Source: Brevirhabdus pacifica (GTDB taxonomy: Bacteria; Pseudomonadota; Alphaproteobacteria; Rhodobacterales; Rhodobacteraceae). From it: 64,000 nucleotides of DNA. Both the position numbers and the translations under genes were made by a program. Of this stretch, positions 1-9,126 are shown piece after piece. The DNA is taken from assembly GCF_002797755.1 (NCBI RefSeq), contig NZ_PGFI01000012.1:421489-485488 (forward strand), given 5' to 3'. Every line of letters starts with the position of its first letter. Position 1 is the first letter of the stretch. The notes under the pieces are model-generated. The model had not been told where the DNA came from, searched no databases, and saw only the letters and a list, made by a program, of their open reading frames with translations.

Positions 1-1776
1 CGCGGCTGTGACCCGTCCCCGGTCACCGGGGTGCAGCACCTCGATGAAAGCGTCCCCCGGCAGGGTCGAGCGGTCGGTGTCCAGGTTGAAGAGCTTGCGG
101 CACTGGCTGTCGCATTTCAGCTCGTCCTTCTCAACGTCGAAACTCCAGATGCCGACCTGAGCGGCCTCGATGGCAAGGCGGCTGCGGTCCTTACTGCGGC
201 GCAGGGCGTCGGAAATGCGGGCCTGCTCGACCGCGACGGCGGCCAGCTGGGCCATCTGCAGCAGAATGGCCTCGTCGGCTTGGTCGAACTCGGTCCCGTC
301 GCACTTGTCCGAAAGCTGGATCAGGCCCAGGTTCTGACCGTCGCGCCCGACCAGGGGTGCGGCCAGCCAACCGCGCATGGGCGGGTGGACATCGACGTCG
401 GCACTGAAGTTGCGAAAGCGCGGATGCGCCTCCAGCTCGGCCTGGGTCATGCGCAGGGCGCGGTTTTCCTCGCAGACGAGGTTGTAGATCCCCTCGCCCG
501 TGGGGGGCGCATCGTACTCGGCGAACTCAGCGTATTTGTCGCTGAGGTAGACCGCGTTGATCGATTGTTCCCAATGCTCGCCCGCCGTCAGGCTGACGAC
601 GGCCTGATGCACCTCGACCACGCGGCGCGCGCCCTCGATGATCTGGTCCATCGCGGCATCGAGCCCGTCGGCCGCCGTCACCCGCACCGAGGTTTCGGTG
701 AGGATCTGAAGCTGTTCCAGGCGCCGCCGCTCGATGTTCTCGGCGCGGGCGCGTTGCAGCATGGCCCAGACGTTGTCGGCCACTTCCTGGACCAGGGCGA
801 TCTCGCTGGCGTTCCAGTGCCGTTCGGAATCCGACAGCACCGCGATCAGGCCGACCATGCGACCGTGCTGGAACAGGGGCACGTCCAGAAGGGCCGTGAC
901 CTCCAGCGCGCGGTAGGCCGGCTCGTATACCGTGCCGGCGATTCGTTGGTCGCGGTAGACATCGGGCACCGCCACCACCTTGCCCGAGCGCAGGGCGCCG
1001 ATGACCTCGGGGCCGAAATCATCCATCCGGTAGCGACCGGACAGGCACTTTTCTGGCTCTCTCGCCCAAGCCTGCTGGATGATGACGTGCTCATCGTCCG
1101 GATCGACCTCGGCGAAGGCGGCCTGGCTGGCGCCAAGGTGATGGGCCAGAAGCTCGATCGCGTCGCGCATGATCAGCCCGGAATCGCTGCCGCCGCGCAG
1201 CCGGTCCATCAGCTCGATGCGGAAGCGCTGCCGCGCCTCCTCGCGGATCTGGGAGGTGATCTCGTTCAGCGGACAGAAGATGCCCGAGACATTGTCGCCG
1301 CCATCGCGGATCGGCGTGTAGGAGAAGGAGAAATTCGCAACCTCGGAATATCCGTTCCGCTCCATCAACAGGGCGATGTTATCCATGTGGATGGACTCGC
1401 CCCCGTATGCGCGGCCGACCAGCGCCTCGAGGTCGGTTTCCCAGATCTCGCTCCAGACCTGATCGAAGGGCTGGGCCAGGGCCGCGGGATGTTTGCGTGC
1501 AAGGACTTCGGCATAGCGGTCGTTGTAGAGAAGCGTGCGCGCCTCGCCCCAGATGATGAACATCGCCTGGCGCGATTTCAGCATCAGCGGCACCAGCACC
1601 CTCAGCGAGCGCGGCCATCCCGCGGGCGGGCCCAGCGGTGTGCCGTCCCAGTCAAAAGCGGCCATGCGACGGCCCATGTCGCCGCCGCCCTCGAAAAGCT
1701 GCCCCGCGACATTCACGATGTCCTGCGGACTACTGGTCTGATCCACCACTACCTTCTTTATTTTCCGTTTCCCCAT
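1..1776 (-). CDS. PAS/GAF sensor protein, 3' end outside the window
   Basis: Read on the minus strand this is one open frame from an ATG at 1776 to the window edge (592 codons seen). It begins with a PAS-like domain (about residues 35-185, containing IIWGEARTLLYNDRYAEVL), followed by two GAF-like domains (about 210-360 and 370-520, the second with WLAAPLVGRDGQNLGLIQLS) and the start of a second PAS domain near the edge (IEAAQVGIWSFDVEKDELKC). There is no signal peptide or membrane segment, so it is probably a cytoplasmic sensor. Such arrays usually precede a histidine kinase (often HWE type), a GGDEF/EAL output or a phosphatase; the output module is not visible, so the enzyme class is unknown. 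A GTG at 1749 is an alternative start. Confidence 0.8.
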   Translation of the reverse strand, partial: MGKRKIKKVVVDQTSSPQDIVNVAGQLFEGGGDMGRRMAAFDWDGTPLGPPAGWPRSLRVLVPLMLKSRQAMFIIWGEARTLLYNDRYAEVLARKHPAALAQPFDQVWSEIWETDLEALVGRAYGGESIHMDNIALLMERNGYSEVANFSFSYTPIRDGGDNVSGIFCPLNEITSQIREEARQRFRIELMDRLRGGSDSGLIMRDAIELLAHHLGASQAAFAEVDPDDEHVIIQQAWAREPEKCLSGRYRMDDFGPEVIGALRSGKVVAVPDVYRDQRIAGTVYEPAYRALEVTALLDVPLFQHGRMVGLIAVLSDSERHWNASEIALVQEVADNVWAMLQRARAENIERRRLEQLQILTETSVRVTAADGLDAAMDQIIEGARRVVEVHQAVVSLTAGEHWEQSINAVYLSDKYAEFAEYDAPPTGEGIYNLVCEENRALRMTQAELEAHPRFRNFSADVDVHPPMRGWLAAPLVGRDGQNLGLIQLSDKCDGTEFDQADEAILLQMAQLAAVAVEQARISDALRRSKDRSRLAIEAAQVGIWSFDVEKDELKCDSQCRKLFNLDTDRSTLPGDAFIEVLHPGDRGRVTAA

Positions 1777-1928
1777 TCCGACGCGACAAGGATCATCCCA
1801 CCCGGTTGCCCCCGGATGTTGCCCGGCTGTCCCAACATGCCGCGTCGCCTTGCGAGATAGCAGAGACTCCGCCCCCGGCAAGAGCCGGCCCGCACGAACA
1901 TCCGCGGCATGGCGTCCGAAGCGGCAGC

Positions 1929-3374
1929 CTATTCGCCCGGGTCGCGGGAATAAAGGTCTTCGTATCTCACGATGTCGTCTTCGCCGACATAGGGCCCCGT
2001 CTGCACCTCGATCAGGATCATCGGCACCTTGCCGGGGTTCTCCATCCGGTGGCGGGCGCCGACGGGCACGTAGACGGACTGGTTCTCGCTGACCAGCCGC
2101 TCCTCGCCGTCGATCTGGACCCGGGCGGTGCCGCTGACCACAACCCAATGCTCCGAGCGGTGGACATGGCTTTGCAGCGACAGGGCGGCGCCGGGATGCA
2201 CAAGGATGCGCTTGACCTGGAAGCGGTCGCCAATGGCCAGGCTTTCGAACCAGCCCCAGGGGCGGTGATCGCGGGGATGATCGGTGGCCTGGGCCGCCCC
2301 CTTGCCGCGCAGGTGTTCCACCGCAAGCCGGACGTCCTGGGCGCGGCTCATGTCGGCCACCAGGACCGCGTCGGGCATGGCAATGGCGATGACATCGCGC
2401 AGCCCGATGCCGACGATCTCGGTCCCTTCGGCCTCGGAGCGCAGGAGGCTGTCGTGACAGTCGATGGCAAGCGCGCGGTCCGACAGGGCAACGCCGCGCG
2501 CGTCCGGGCCCGCCTCGCGCCAGACCGCGTCCCAACCGCCAAGATCCGACCAGCCCCCGGTCAGGGGCACGACCGCCAGCCCCGCCACCTTCTCCATCAC
2601 CGCATAATCGACCGATATGGCCTCTGCATCCGACCAGGCCGCCGGGTCGAGACGCAGGAACCCCAGATCCGGCCTGGCCCGCGCCAGCGCCTGGCTCACC
2701 GGGCGCACCAGATTGGGCGCATGTGCGTGGAAGGCGTCGATCAGGCTGCGGGCCGAGGCGAGGAAAATGCCCGCGTTCCACAGGAAATTGCCGGCCTCGA
2801 TCATGCCGCCGGCGGTCTCGGCATCGGGCTTCTCGACGAAGCGGCGCAGGTCGGTGGCACCGCCCGTCGCGTCCGGGCGCCCGGCCAGTTCCAGGTAGCC
2901 ATAGCCGGTCTCGGGCCGGTCGGGGGCGACGCCGAAGGTGACGATACGCCCCGCCTCGGCCGCCGCCAGCCCCTGTCCCACGGCCGCGGCGAAGGCATCG
3001 CGATCGCCGATGGCGTGGTCCGAGGGGGCGATCAGCAGCATGGCGTCGGGATTGGCCGCCGAGGCGTGTATCGCGGCGGCGAGGACCGCGGGCGCGGTGT
3101 TGCGCGCCTCGGGCTCGATCAGCACGGCACCGGGGTCGATCCCCGCCTCGGCCAGTTGCTGGGTCGCGATGAAGCGGTAATCCGACGCGGTGATGACCAG
3201 CGGCGCGGAATAGTGGTGGCCGGGCCCGGTGCCCGCGAGGCGCGTCGCGGCCTGCTGGAACAGCGACCGGGTGCCGGTCAGCGGCGCGAACTGTTTGGGA
3301 AAGCTCTGGCGCGACAGCGGCCAAAGGCGCTCCCCCGCGCCGCCGCAGAGCAGGACCGGTGTGATGGAACGCAT
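1929..3374 (-). CDS. manC: mannose-1-phosphate guanylyltransferase / mannose-6-phosphate isomerase
   Basis: A 481-residue bifunctional enzyme of the ManC/AlgA/XanB (type II PMI) family. It interconverts fructose-6-P and mannose-6-P and makes GDP-mannose from mannose-1-P and GTP for surface polysaccharide. The N-terminal nucleotidyltransferase domain opens with CGGAGERLWPLSRQSFPKQF, the family's pyrophosphorylase signature, and has FVEKPD near residue 165. The C-terminal cupin carries the isomerase motif (LQSHVHRSEHWVVVSG) and ends EDDIVRYEDLYSRD, as expected. The start at 3374 follows an AGGGGAG ribosome site; a longer frame to 3470 has no such site. No exopolysaccharide cluster surrounds it here. 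Confidence 0.93.
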   Translation of the reverse strand: MRSITPVLLCGGAGERLWPLSRQSFPKQFAPLTGTRSLFQQAATRLAGTGPGHHYSAPLVITASDYRFIATQQLAEAGIDPGAVLIEPEARNTAPAVLAAAIHASAANPDAMLLIAPSDHAIGDRDAFAAAVGQGLAAAEAGRIVTFGVAPDRPETGYGYLELAGRPDATGGATDLRRFVEKPDAETAGGMIEAGNFLWNAGIFLASARSLIDAFHAHAPNLVRPVSQALARARPDLGFLRLDPAAWSDAEAISVDYAVMEKVAGLAVVPLTGGWSDLGGWDAVWREAGPDARGVALSDRALAIDCHDSLLRSEAEGTEIVGIGLRDVIAIAMPDAVLVADMSRAQDVRLAVEHLRGKGAAQATDHPRDHRPWGWFESLAIGDRFQVKRILVHPGAALSLQSHVHRSEHWVVVSGTARVQIDGEERLVSENQSVYVPVGARHRMENPGKVPMILIEVQTGPYVGEDDIVRYEDLYSRDPGE

Positions 3375-3737
3375 TGGTCTTCTCCCCTCGTGTCCGCCGA
3401 ATTGCTGGCCACCGGCCGACCCCTGACCGGCCTTCGTGCGGGCGTGGACGGCGGCACCTTGGCGGCGCATCCGCCCGGCACGCAGTCAAACGCCGGGGGT
3501 GCGATCCGTGCAAGCCGTCCCGCCCGCCAATGCAAAGATTGGCGCGATAGGTTGCATTTTAGTTAAATCCGATCCGGCCTATCTCCGGGTTAACCTCAGG
3601 GAATTCGGGAACTTTCAACCAATGCTGGTGTTTGTGCGGGAAAGACCGCAAGATCGTCCCCGCGACGAGCGCATGCAAGGCCTCCTGCCCTGCTCCGGCT
3701 CGCGATCAGGTCAACACGTTCCAACCGGAGGCCTTTC
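3375..3737. other. divergent intergenic region between manC and the FNT channel
   Basis: 363 bases hold the promoters of two divergent genes. The manC-proximal part shows nothing distinctive. The last 130 bases before the channel gene contain an EcfG-like promoter (see 3608-3633) and a GGAGG ribosome site about 6 bases before the ATG at 3738. No small gene is convincing. Confidence 0.6.
3608..3633 (+). promoter_or_regulatory. weak EcfG-type promoter candidate
   Basis: GGAAC, 16 bases, TGTTT. The alphaproteobacterial general-stress sigma EcfG recognises GGAAC-N16/17-CGTT, so this has one mismatch in the -10. It lies about 105 bases upstream of the FNT channel gene. One mismatch makes chance a real possibility. 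Confidence 0.3.
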
Positions 3738-4691
3738 ATGAGCCGTTACGACCAAGACGATCCGCAGGCCGCCCCCGGCCATCACGCCACGGGCGCGAAC
3801 GCCGGCCCGGGCGCCGACCAGGTCCCCGCCGAGGCCGAGGAGAAGGAAGAGAACCCCTTCTCGGAAGAGCGCGAACAGCACGCCCCGAAATACCAGCGCG
3901 ACCGGGAGGAAAAGGCCCAGATCGCCGAGCGGCAGGGCCTGTCGTCGGTCACCGTCTACTCCATCGTGCGCCACGAGGGCATCGAGGAGCTGTCGCGCCC
4001 GGTCCAGTCCCTGTGGTGGTCCGGCGTCGCCGCCGGTATCGGCATCACCACCTCGGTCTATGCCGAGGCGATCCTGCACACCGGCCTCCAGGGGCACCCG
4101 TACCTGTCGCTGCTGGAAAGCCTTGGCTATACGGTGGGCTTCGTGCTGGTGATCCTGTCCCGGCTTCAGCTTTTCACCGAAAACACCCTGACCGTGATCC
4201 TGCCGCTGCTGAACAACTTCAGCCTGTCGCGGGCCGGCGTCGCGGCGCGGCTTTGGGGCGTGGTCTTTGCCGCCAACCTTACCGGGGCGGCGGCGACGAT
4301 GGCGGTGACGCTTTATTTCGGGACCGCCACGGCCGAACATATCGAGGCGATGCTGGTCATCTCGCGCGAGTATGCGCACAACGCGGGCTGGACCGCGATG
4401 TGGCTGGGCGTGCCGGCAGGCTTCTTCATCGCGGCGCTGGTGTGGATGCTGCCCTCGTCCCGCGGGTTCGAGATCTTCACCATCATCCTCTTCACCTTCC
4501 TGATCGCTGCCGGCGGGCTGACCCACGTTGTCGCAGGCTCGGCCGAGGCCTTCCTGCTGGTCTTCAACGGCGAGATGGGGGTCTTCGACGCGGCGTTCAC
4601 CCTGATCCTGCCGACGTTCATCGGCAACGTGCTTGGGGGCACGGGCCTCTTCGCGCTGTTGGCCTATGCCCAGGTGGAAGAGGAACTCTGA
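3738..4691 (+). CDS. formate/nitrite transporter (FNT) family channel
   Basis: 317 residues. An acidic, charged cytoplasmic N-terminal extension of about 85 residues is followed by about six membrane helices with FNT features (GIGITTSVYAEAIL, RLQLFTENTLTVILPLL, LTHVVAGSAEAFLL, TFIGNVLGGTGLFALLAYAQV). The long N-terminus and sequence type resemble the YfdC branch rather than FocA/NirC. It sits 270 bases upstream of the formate dehydrogenase operon, which suggests movement of formate or another small monocarboxylate, but the substrate is inferred from context only. GGAGG precedes the ATG. Confidence 0.88.
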   Translation: MSRYDQDDPQAAPGHHATGANAGPGADQVPAEAEEKEENPFSEEREQHAPKYQRDREEKAQIAERQGLSSVTVYSIVRHEGIEELSRPVQSLWWSGVAAGIGITTSVYAEAILHTGLQGHPYLSLLESLGYTVGFVLVILSRLQLFTENTLTVILPLLNNFSLSRAGVAARLWGVVFAANLTGAAATMAVTLYFGTATAEHIEAMLVISREYAHNAGWTAMWLGVPAGFFIAALVWMLPSSRGFEIFTIILFTFLIAAGGLTHVVAGSAEAFLLVFNGEMGVFDAAFTLILPTFIGNVLGGTGLFALLAYAQVEEEL

Positions 4692-4714
4692 CACCCGGAC
4701 GACACCGATCGCCT

Positions 4715-4753
4715 TAGGGGGCGTCGCCGCGAATGGTCGTGGCGGCGCCCCTA
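4715..4753 (+). terminator. hairpin after the FNT gene
   Basis: An inverted repeat (TAGGGGGCGTCGCC against GGCGGCGCCCCTA, one-base bulge) starts 24 bases after the FNT stop. The downstream T tract is short (CGTTT), so termination is plausible but weak. If real, it separates the channel from the fdh operon. Confidence 0.4.
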
Positions 4754-4963
4754 CTCGTTTCGGCGACCTCACATCCGCGACCCGCTGTGAACCTACCCGC
4801 GCCTGCACATCACAAGTCCGGGTGCACACTCACATTTCTCGCCCTTTCGCTGGAACCCCGGCGCGGTGTCCTCGTTGGAGTCTGACAGGCGGGGCGCCAT
4901 GCCGCCGCCCGCCCTGCCCGCAATTCCGCGCCCCAGGCGCCGCGATCCCACGCGAGGTCCCAG

Positions 4964-5200
4964 ATGTCCGATGAAGTTCCGCACGCCCCCAAGCCCCCCC
5001 GCCCGCAGGCCAACCGCCCCGGACCGGGGATAAGCCGCCGGGGTCTGCTGGGCGGCACCGGCGCGCTGGCCGCCAGCGTCGCCGCCGGCCCCGCCGCCGC
5101 CACGCCGGATGCGGCGCCGACCGGGCCTAAGGGACGCCACGATCCGCAGATCGCCGACACCGACCACATCCGCACCTATTACGCGCTGGCCCGGGGCTGA
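4964..5200 (+). CDS. formate-dehydrogenase-region Tat-signal small protein
   Basis: 78 residues with a twin-arginine signal (ISRRGLLGGTG at about 24-34, then an Ala-rich stretch ending near residue 47) and a short mature part ending in DTDHIRTYYALARG. Small Tat proteins of this size and C-terminal pattern are known directly upstream of fdhA in many proteobacteria (formate dehydrogenase region TAT target family). The role is unknown; an assembly or export partner of periplasmic formate dehydrogenase is inferred. The gene ends 52 bases before fdhA and is probably the first gene of the operon. Confidence 0.82.
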   Translation: MSDEVPHAPKPPRPQANRPGPGISRRGLLGGTGALAASVAAGPAAATPDAAPTGPKGRHDPQIADTDHIRTYYALARG

Positions 5201-5252
5201 GCCCCGCGCCGGCGGCGCCTTTGCGCGCCTGACGAAAGCAAGGACAGACACC

Positions 5253-8200
5253 ATGCTGAAAAGAAAGACCTTCGACCGGCCGGGACAGTCGCCCAGCGCC
5301 CCGCGCCCCGGTCGCGCGGCCCCGCTTGGGGCGGCCGAGGCCTCTGCCCCCTCCCGGCGCGATTTTCTGCGCAACAGCGGACTGATGGGCTTGGCGCTTG
5401 GCGCGGGCTGGAGTGCGGGCACCGTCCAGCGGGCGGAGGCCTCCACGCCCTACACCTCGGGCGAGGTCACGCGGCACAAGACGATCTGTCACTTCTGTTC
5501 AGTGGGATGCTCGGTCTGGGCCGAGGTCCAGCAAGGCGTGTGGATCGGGCAGGAACCGGTCTTTGAAAGCCCCGTCAACCAGGGCACCCATTGCGCCAAG
5601 GGCGCCGCGATGCGCGAAATCGCGATCAGCGAACGGCGCCTGAAATACCCGATGAAGAAGGAAGGCGGCGTCTGGAAACGCATCTCCTGGGACCAGGCGA
5701 TGCAGGAAATTGCCGAGAAACAGCTCGCCATCCGGGAGAAATACGGGCCCGACAGCTCCTACTGGCTGGGGTCGGCGAAATTCTCGAACGAGCAATCCTA
5801 TCTTTTCCGCAAGTTCGTCGCCTTCTGGGGCACCAACAACATCGACCACCAGGCCCGGATCTGCCACTCGACCACCGTCGCGGGCGTCGCCAACACCTTC
5901 GGCTACGGCGCGATGACCAACACGTTCAACGACATCCGCAACTCGCGCTCGATCATCATCCTGGGCGGCAACCCCGCCGAGGCGCATCCCGTCTCGATGC
6001 TGCATGTCCTGGCCGGCAAGGAGAACGGCGCGCCCCTGATCGTGGTCGATCCCCGCTTCACCCGCACCGCCGCCCATGCCGATGAATATGTCCGCATCCG
6101 TCCCGGCGCCGACGTGGGCTTCATCAACGGGCTGATCCGCGAGATCCTGGCCAACGGCTGGGAGGATCGCGAGTACCTGCGCCAGCGGGTCTTCGGGCTG
6201 GACGAGCTGCGCGCCGAGGTCGAGAAATGGACCCCCGAGGAGGTCGAGCGCGTCTCGGGCATTCCCGCTGACCAGACCCGCCGCGTCGCCCGCACCCTGG
6301 CCGAGAACCGCCCCGGCACCCTGATCTGGTGCATGGGCCTGACCCAGTCCCACATCGGCAACAACAAGACGCGCGCGGCCTCGATCCTGCAACTTGTGCT
6401 TGGCAACATCGGCAAGTCGGGGGGCGGCACCAACATCTTCCGCGGCCATGACAACGTGCAGGGGGCGACCGACATGGGCGTCTCCTGCGACACGCTGCCG
6501 GCCTATTACGGCCTGAGCGAGGGGGCATGGAAGCACTGGGCCCGCGTCTGGGGCGTTGACTACGACTGGGTGAAGGGGCGCTTCGGCTCGAAGGAGCTGA
6601 TGGAGAAGGCGGGCATGCCGGTCAGCCGCTGGCTGGACGGCGTCCTGGAGGATCCGGCCAACCTGGAACAGCCCAACCCGGTCAAGGCGATGACCTTCTG
6701 GGGCCATGCCGCCAACTCGCTGACCCGCGGCCCCGAGCAGCGCGCCGCCCTCGACACGGTGGAATTGCTGACCATCATCGATCCGCATCCGACCCAGGTC
6801 GCGATCATGACCGACAAGACCGACGGGGTATATCTGTTGCCGGCGGCCTCGACCGCCGAATCCCACGGCACGGTCACCAACTCCAACCGCTCGGTGCAGA
6901 TGCGCGACCAGGTGGTCGACCCGATCTTCGAATCCAAGACCGACTACGAGATTGTGCGCCTTTTTGCCGAGGCCTTCGGCTTTGCCGACAAGCTGTTCCA
7001 GGGCATCCGCATCGTGGACGGCGTGCCCGACGCCTATGACCTGCTTCGCGAGATCAACCGCGGCTGCTGGACCATCGGTTACACCGGCCAGAGCCCCGAG
7101 CGCCTGCGCCTGCACATGGATCATCAGGACAAGTTCGACAGCGTCTCCCTGCTGGGCAAGGAAGAGCCCGTGAAGGGCGAATATTACTGCCTGCCCTGGC
7201 CCGCCTGGGGCAAGGACACCCACGGCCACCCCGGCACGCCGCTGCTTTACGACACCTCGAAATCCGTGCGCGAAGGGGGCCTGCCCTTCCGCGCCCGCTG
7301 GGGGGTTGAGCACGAGGGCCGCAACCTGCTGGCCGAGGACAGTTTCACCAAGGGCAGCGAGATCCGCGACGGGTATCCCGAAGGGACGATCGGCATGCTC
7401 CAGGCCCTTGGCTGGGCCGGGGAGTTGACCGACCGCGAAATGCTGATCGCCGTCGCCATCGCCGCCGACCGCTTTTCGCTGGACATGCTGGAGATGCCCG
7501 ACGCCGAGGTGCGCGACGCCATGGACCGGCTGGAGGAGTTCGCCCGCCAGAACCGGCTGGACCGCAAGGGCGAGGCGCTGGCCACCGACGAAGGAAGCTG
7601 GCAAGGCGGCCCGTTCGAGGCCAACACCGGCGGCAACGGCGATGGCACGAAGAAGCCCGGCGACAAGCCTGCCGAGAAGAAGGCCGAGAAGAAGAACAAG
7701 GAGAAGGCCGACTCGAACGCTCCGACCGATCGCGCATCGGTCCGCCGTCGATTCCCCGATTATCCCGACAACGCCATCACCGCGATCAGCGCCTACCTGG
7801 CCGACAACCCCCAAGATGACCCCAAACCCGACGCGCCCCTGCGCGACAAGATCATGCGCGTCAACTGGAAGACCGACCTGTCGGGCGGGGTTCAGCGCGT
7901 GATGCTGGCCCACAACCTGGCCCCCTATGGCAATGGCAAGGCGCGGATGGTGGTCTGGAACTTCCCCGACCCCGTCCCGGTCCACCGCGAGCCGCTCTAT
8001 ACCGTCCGGCGCGACCTGCTGCCCGAGTACAAGACCCTCGAGGATCGCCGCATGTGGCGCCTGCCCGTGCTCTACGAGTCGATTCAGGAGCAGGACTACA
8101 GCCAGGAGTTTCCGATGATCCTGACATCGGGCCGCCTGGTCGAGTTCGAGGGCGGCGGCGACGAGACCCGGTCGAACAAATGGCTGGCCGAGTTCCAGCA

Positions 8201-8519
8201 GCAGATGTTCGTCGAGATCAACCCCGCCGACGCTGGCGCCGCCGGCATCGAGAACAAGGCCTTCTGCTGGGTGCGCACCCCCGTCGGCAACCTGCGGGTG
8301 CAGGCGATGGTGACACGGCGGGTCGATCCGGGCGTGGCCTTCATGCCCTTCCACTTCGCCGGCATGTGGATGGGCGAGGATCTGTCCCATCGCTACCCGG
8401 TCGGCACCGTGCCCTACGTCATCGGCGAGGCCTCCAACACCGCGCAGACATACGGCTACGACTCGGTCACCCAGATGCAGGAGACCAAAGCCACCATCTG
8501 CCGAATCGAACCAGCCTGA
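5253..8519 (+). CDS. fdhA: formate dehydrogenase, catalytic subunit (Cys type)
   Basis: 1088 residues, FdnG-like. It oxidises formate to CO2 at a bis-MGD Mo/W centre, probably on the periplasmic side. A Tat signal (SRRDFLRNSG, about 32-41) precedes the [4Fe-4S] site Cys79, Cys82, Cys86 and Cys114. The active-site motif is HQARICHSTTV with Cys204 encoded by TGC where E. coli FdnG has selenocysteine, so no SelB/SECIS machinery is needed. A segment rich in Lys, Gly and Glu (about 791-826, KKPGDKPAEKKAEKKNKEK) interrupts the region before the C-terminal MGD-binding domain and accounts for some of the extra length. The start at 5253 follows AAGGACAG; fdhB begins 10 bases after the stop. Confidence 0.95.
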   Translation: MLKRKTFDRPGQSPSAPRPGRAAPLGAAEASAPSRRDFLRNSGLMGLALGAGWSAGTVQRAEASTPYTSGEVTRHKTICHFCSVGCSVWAEVQQGVWIGQEPVFESPVNQGTHCAKGAAMREIAISERRLKYPMKKEGGVWKRISWDQAMQEIAEKQLAIREKYGPDSSYWLGSAKFSNEQSYLFRKFVAFWGTNNIDHQARICHSTTVAGVANTFGYGAMTNTFNDIRNSRSIIILGGNPAEAHPVSMLHVLAGKENGAPLIVVDPRFTRTAAHADEYVRIRPGADVGFINGLIREILANGWEDREYLRQRVFGLDELRAEVEKWTPEEVERVSGIPADQTRRVARTLAENRPGTLIWCMGLTQSHIGNNKTRAASILQLVLGNIGKSGGGTNIFRGHDNVQGATDMGVSCDTLPAYYGLSEGAWKHWARVWGVDYDWVKGRFGSKELMEKAGMPVSRWLDGVLEDPANLEQPNPVKAMTFWGHAANSLTRGPEQRAALDTVELLTIIDPHPTQVAIMTDKTDGVYLLPAASTAESHGTVTNSNRSVQMRDQVVDPIFESKTDYEIVRLFAEAFGFADKLFQGIRIVDGVPDAYDLLREINRGCWTIGYTGQSPERLRLHMDHQDKFDSVSLLGKEEPVKGEYYCLPWPAWGKDTHGHPGTPLLYDTSKSVREGGLPFRARWGVEHEGRNLLAEDSFTKGSEIRDGYPEGTIGMLQALGWAGELTDREMLIAVAIAADRFSLDMLEMPDAEVRDAMDRLEEFARQNRLDRKGEALATDEGSWQGGPFEANTGGNGDGTKKPGDKPAEKKAEKKNKEKADSNAPTDRASVRRRFPDYPDNAITAISAYLADNPQDDPKPDAPLRDKIMRVNWKTDLSGGVQRVMLAHNLAPYGNGKARMVVWNFPDPVPVHREPLYTVRRDLLPEYKTLEDRRMWRLPVLYESIQEQDYSQEFPMILTSGRLVEFEGGGDETRSNKWLAEFQQQMFVEINPADAGAAGIENKAFCWVRTPVGNLRVQAMVTRRVDPGVAFMPFHFAGMWMGEDLSHRYPVGTVPYVIGEASNTAQTYGYDSVTQMQETKATICRIEPA

Positions 8520-8529
8520 GGAACCATCC

Positions 8530-9126
8530 ATGTCCCGAATGAAATTCCTGTGCGACACGGACCGGTGCATCGAATGCAACGCCTGTTCGACCGTCTGCAA
8601 GAACGAGCACGAAGTCCCATGGGGGATGGTCCGCCGTCGGGTGGTCACCATCAACGACGGCGAGGCTGACGAGACCTCGGTCGCCATATCCTGCATGCAT
8701 TGCACCGACGCGCCCTGTGTCGCCGTCTGCCCGGTCTCGACCCTCTACCAGACGGACCTGGGCATCGTGCTGCACGACAAGGACACCTGCATCGGCTGTG
8801 GCTACTGCTTCTACGCCTGCCCCTTCGGCGCGCCGCAATATCCCAACAGCACTCTCTTTGGCAGCCGCGGCGTGATGGACAAATGCACCTTCTGCGCCGG
8901 CGGCCCCGAGGAGAACGGCAGCCAGGCAGAGTTCGAGAAATACGGCCGCAACCGCATCGCAGAGGGCAAGCTGCCGATCTGCGCCGAGGTCTGTTCGACC
9001 CGCGCCCTGCTGGCGGGTGACGGCGACACCATCGGCGAGATCTACCGCGAGCGGGTCATCCACCGTGGCTACGGTTCGGGGGCCTGGGGCTGGAAAACCG
9101 CATATTACCCGGAAGAGAAGTCATGA
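8530..9126 (+). CDS. fdhB: formate dehydrogenase, iron-sulfur subunit
   Basis: 198 residues, a ferredoxin-type subunit carrying electrons from FdhA to the cytochrome b subunit. Cys groups for four [4Fe-4S] clusters are present: C13-x2-C16-x2-C19-x3-C23, then CMHCTDAPCVAVCP, CIGCGYCFYACP, and the CTFC...CAEVC pair. Unlike E. coli FdnH it has no C-terminal membrane helix and is shorter, closer to the compact FdhB of FDH complexes in Rhodobacterales and epsilonproteobacteria. Its stop overlaps the fdhC start as ATGA, implying translational coupling. GAGG precedes the ATG. Confidence 0.94.
   Translation: MSRMKFLCDTDRCIECNACSTVCKNEHEVPWGMVRRRVVTINDGEADETSVAISCMHCTDAPCVAVCPVSTLYQTDLGIVLHDKDTCIGCGYCFYACPFGAPQYPNSTLFGSRGVMDKCTFCAGGPEENGSQAEFEKYGRNRIAEGKLPICAEVCSTRALLAGDGDTIGEIYRERVIHRGYGSGAWGWKTAYYPEEKS

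Noticed and set aside
31..1860. 609-codon plus-strand frame at the window start
   Set aside because: The minus strand reads as PAS and GAF domains; the plus frame has repetitive Gly/Ala/His composition typical of a shadow.
5862..5864. Selenocysteine at the FdhA active site
   Set aside because: The codon is TGC (Cys204), not TGA, and no SECIS-like hairpin is needed.
5499..8705. 1068-codon open frame antisense to fdhA
   Set aside because: It is a product of high third-position GC in fdhA; the translation is His/Gly/Asp-rich without domains and the sense gene is certain.
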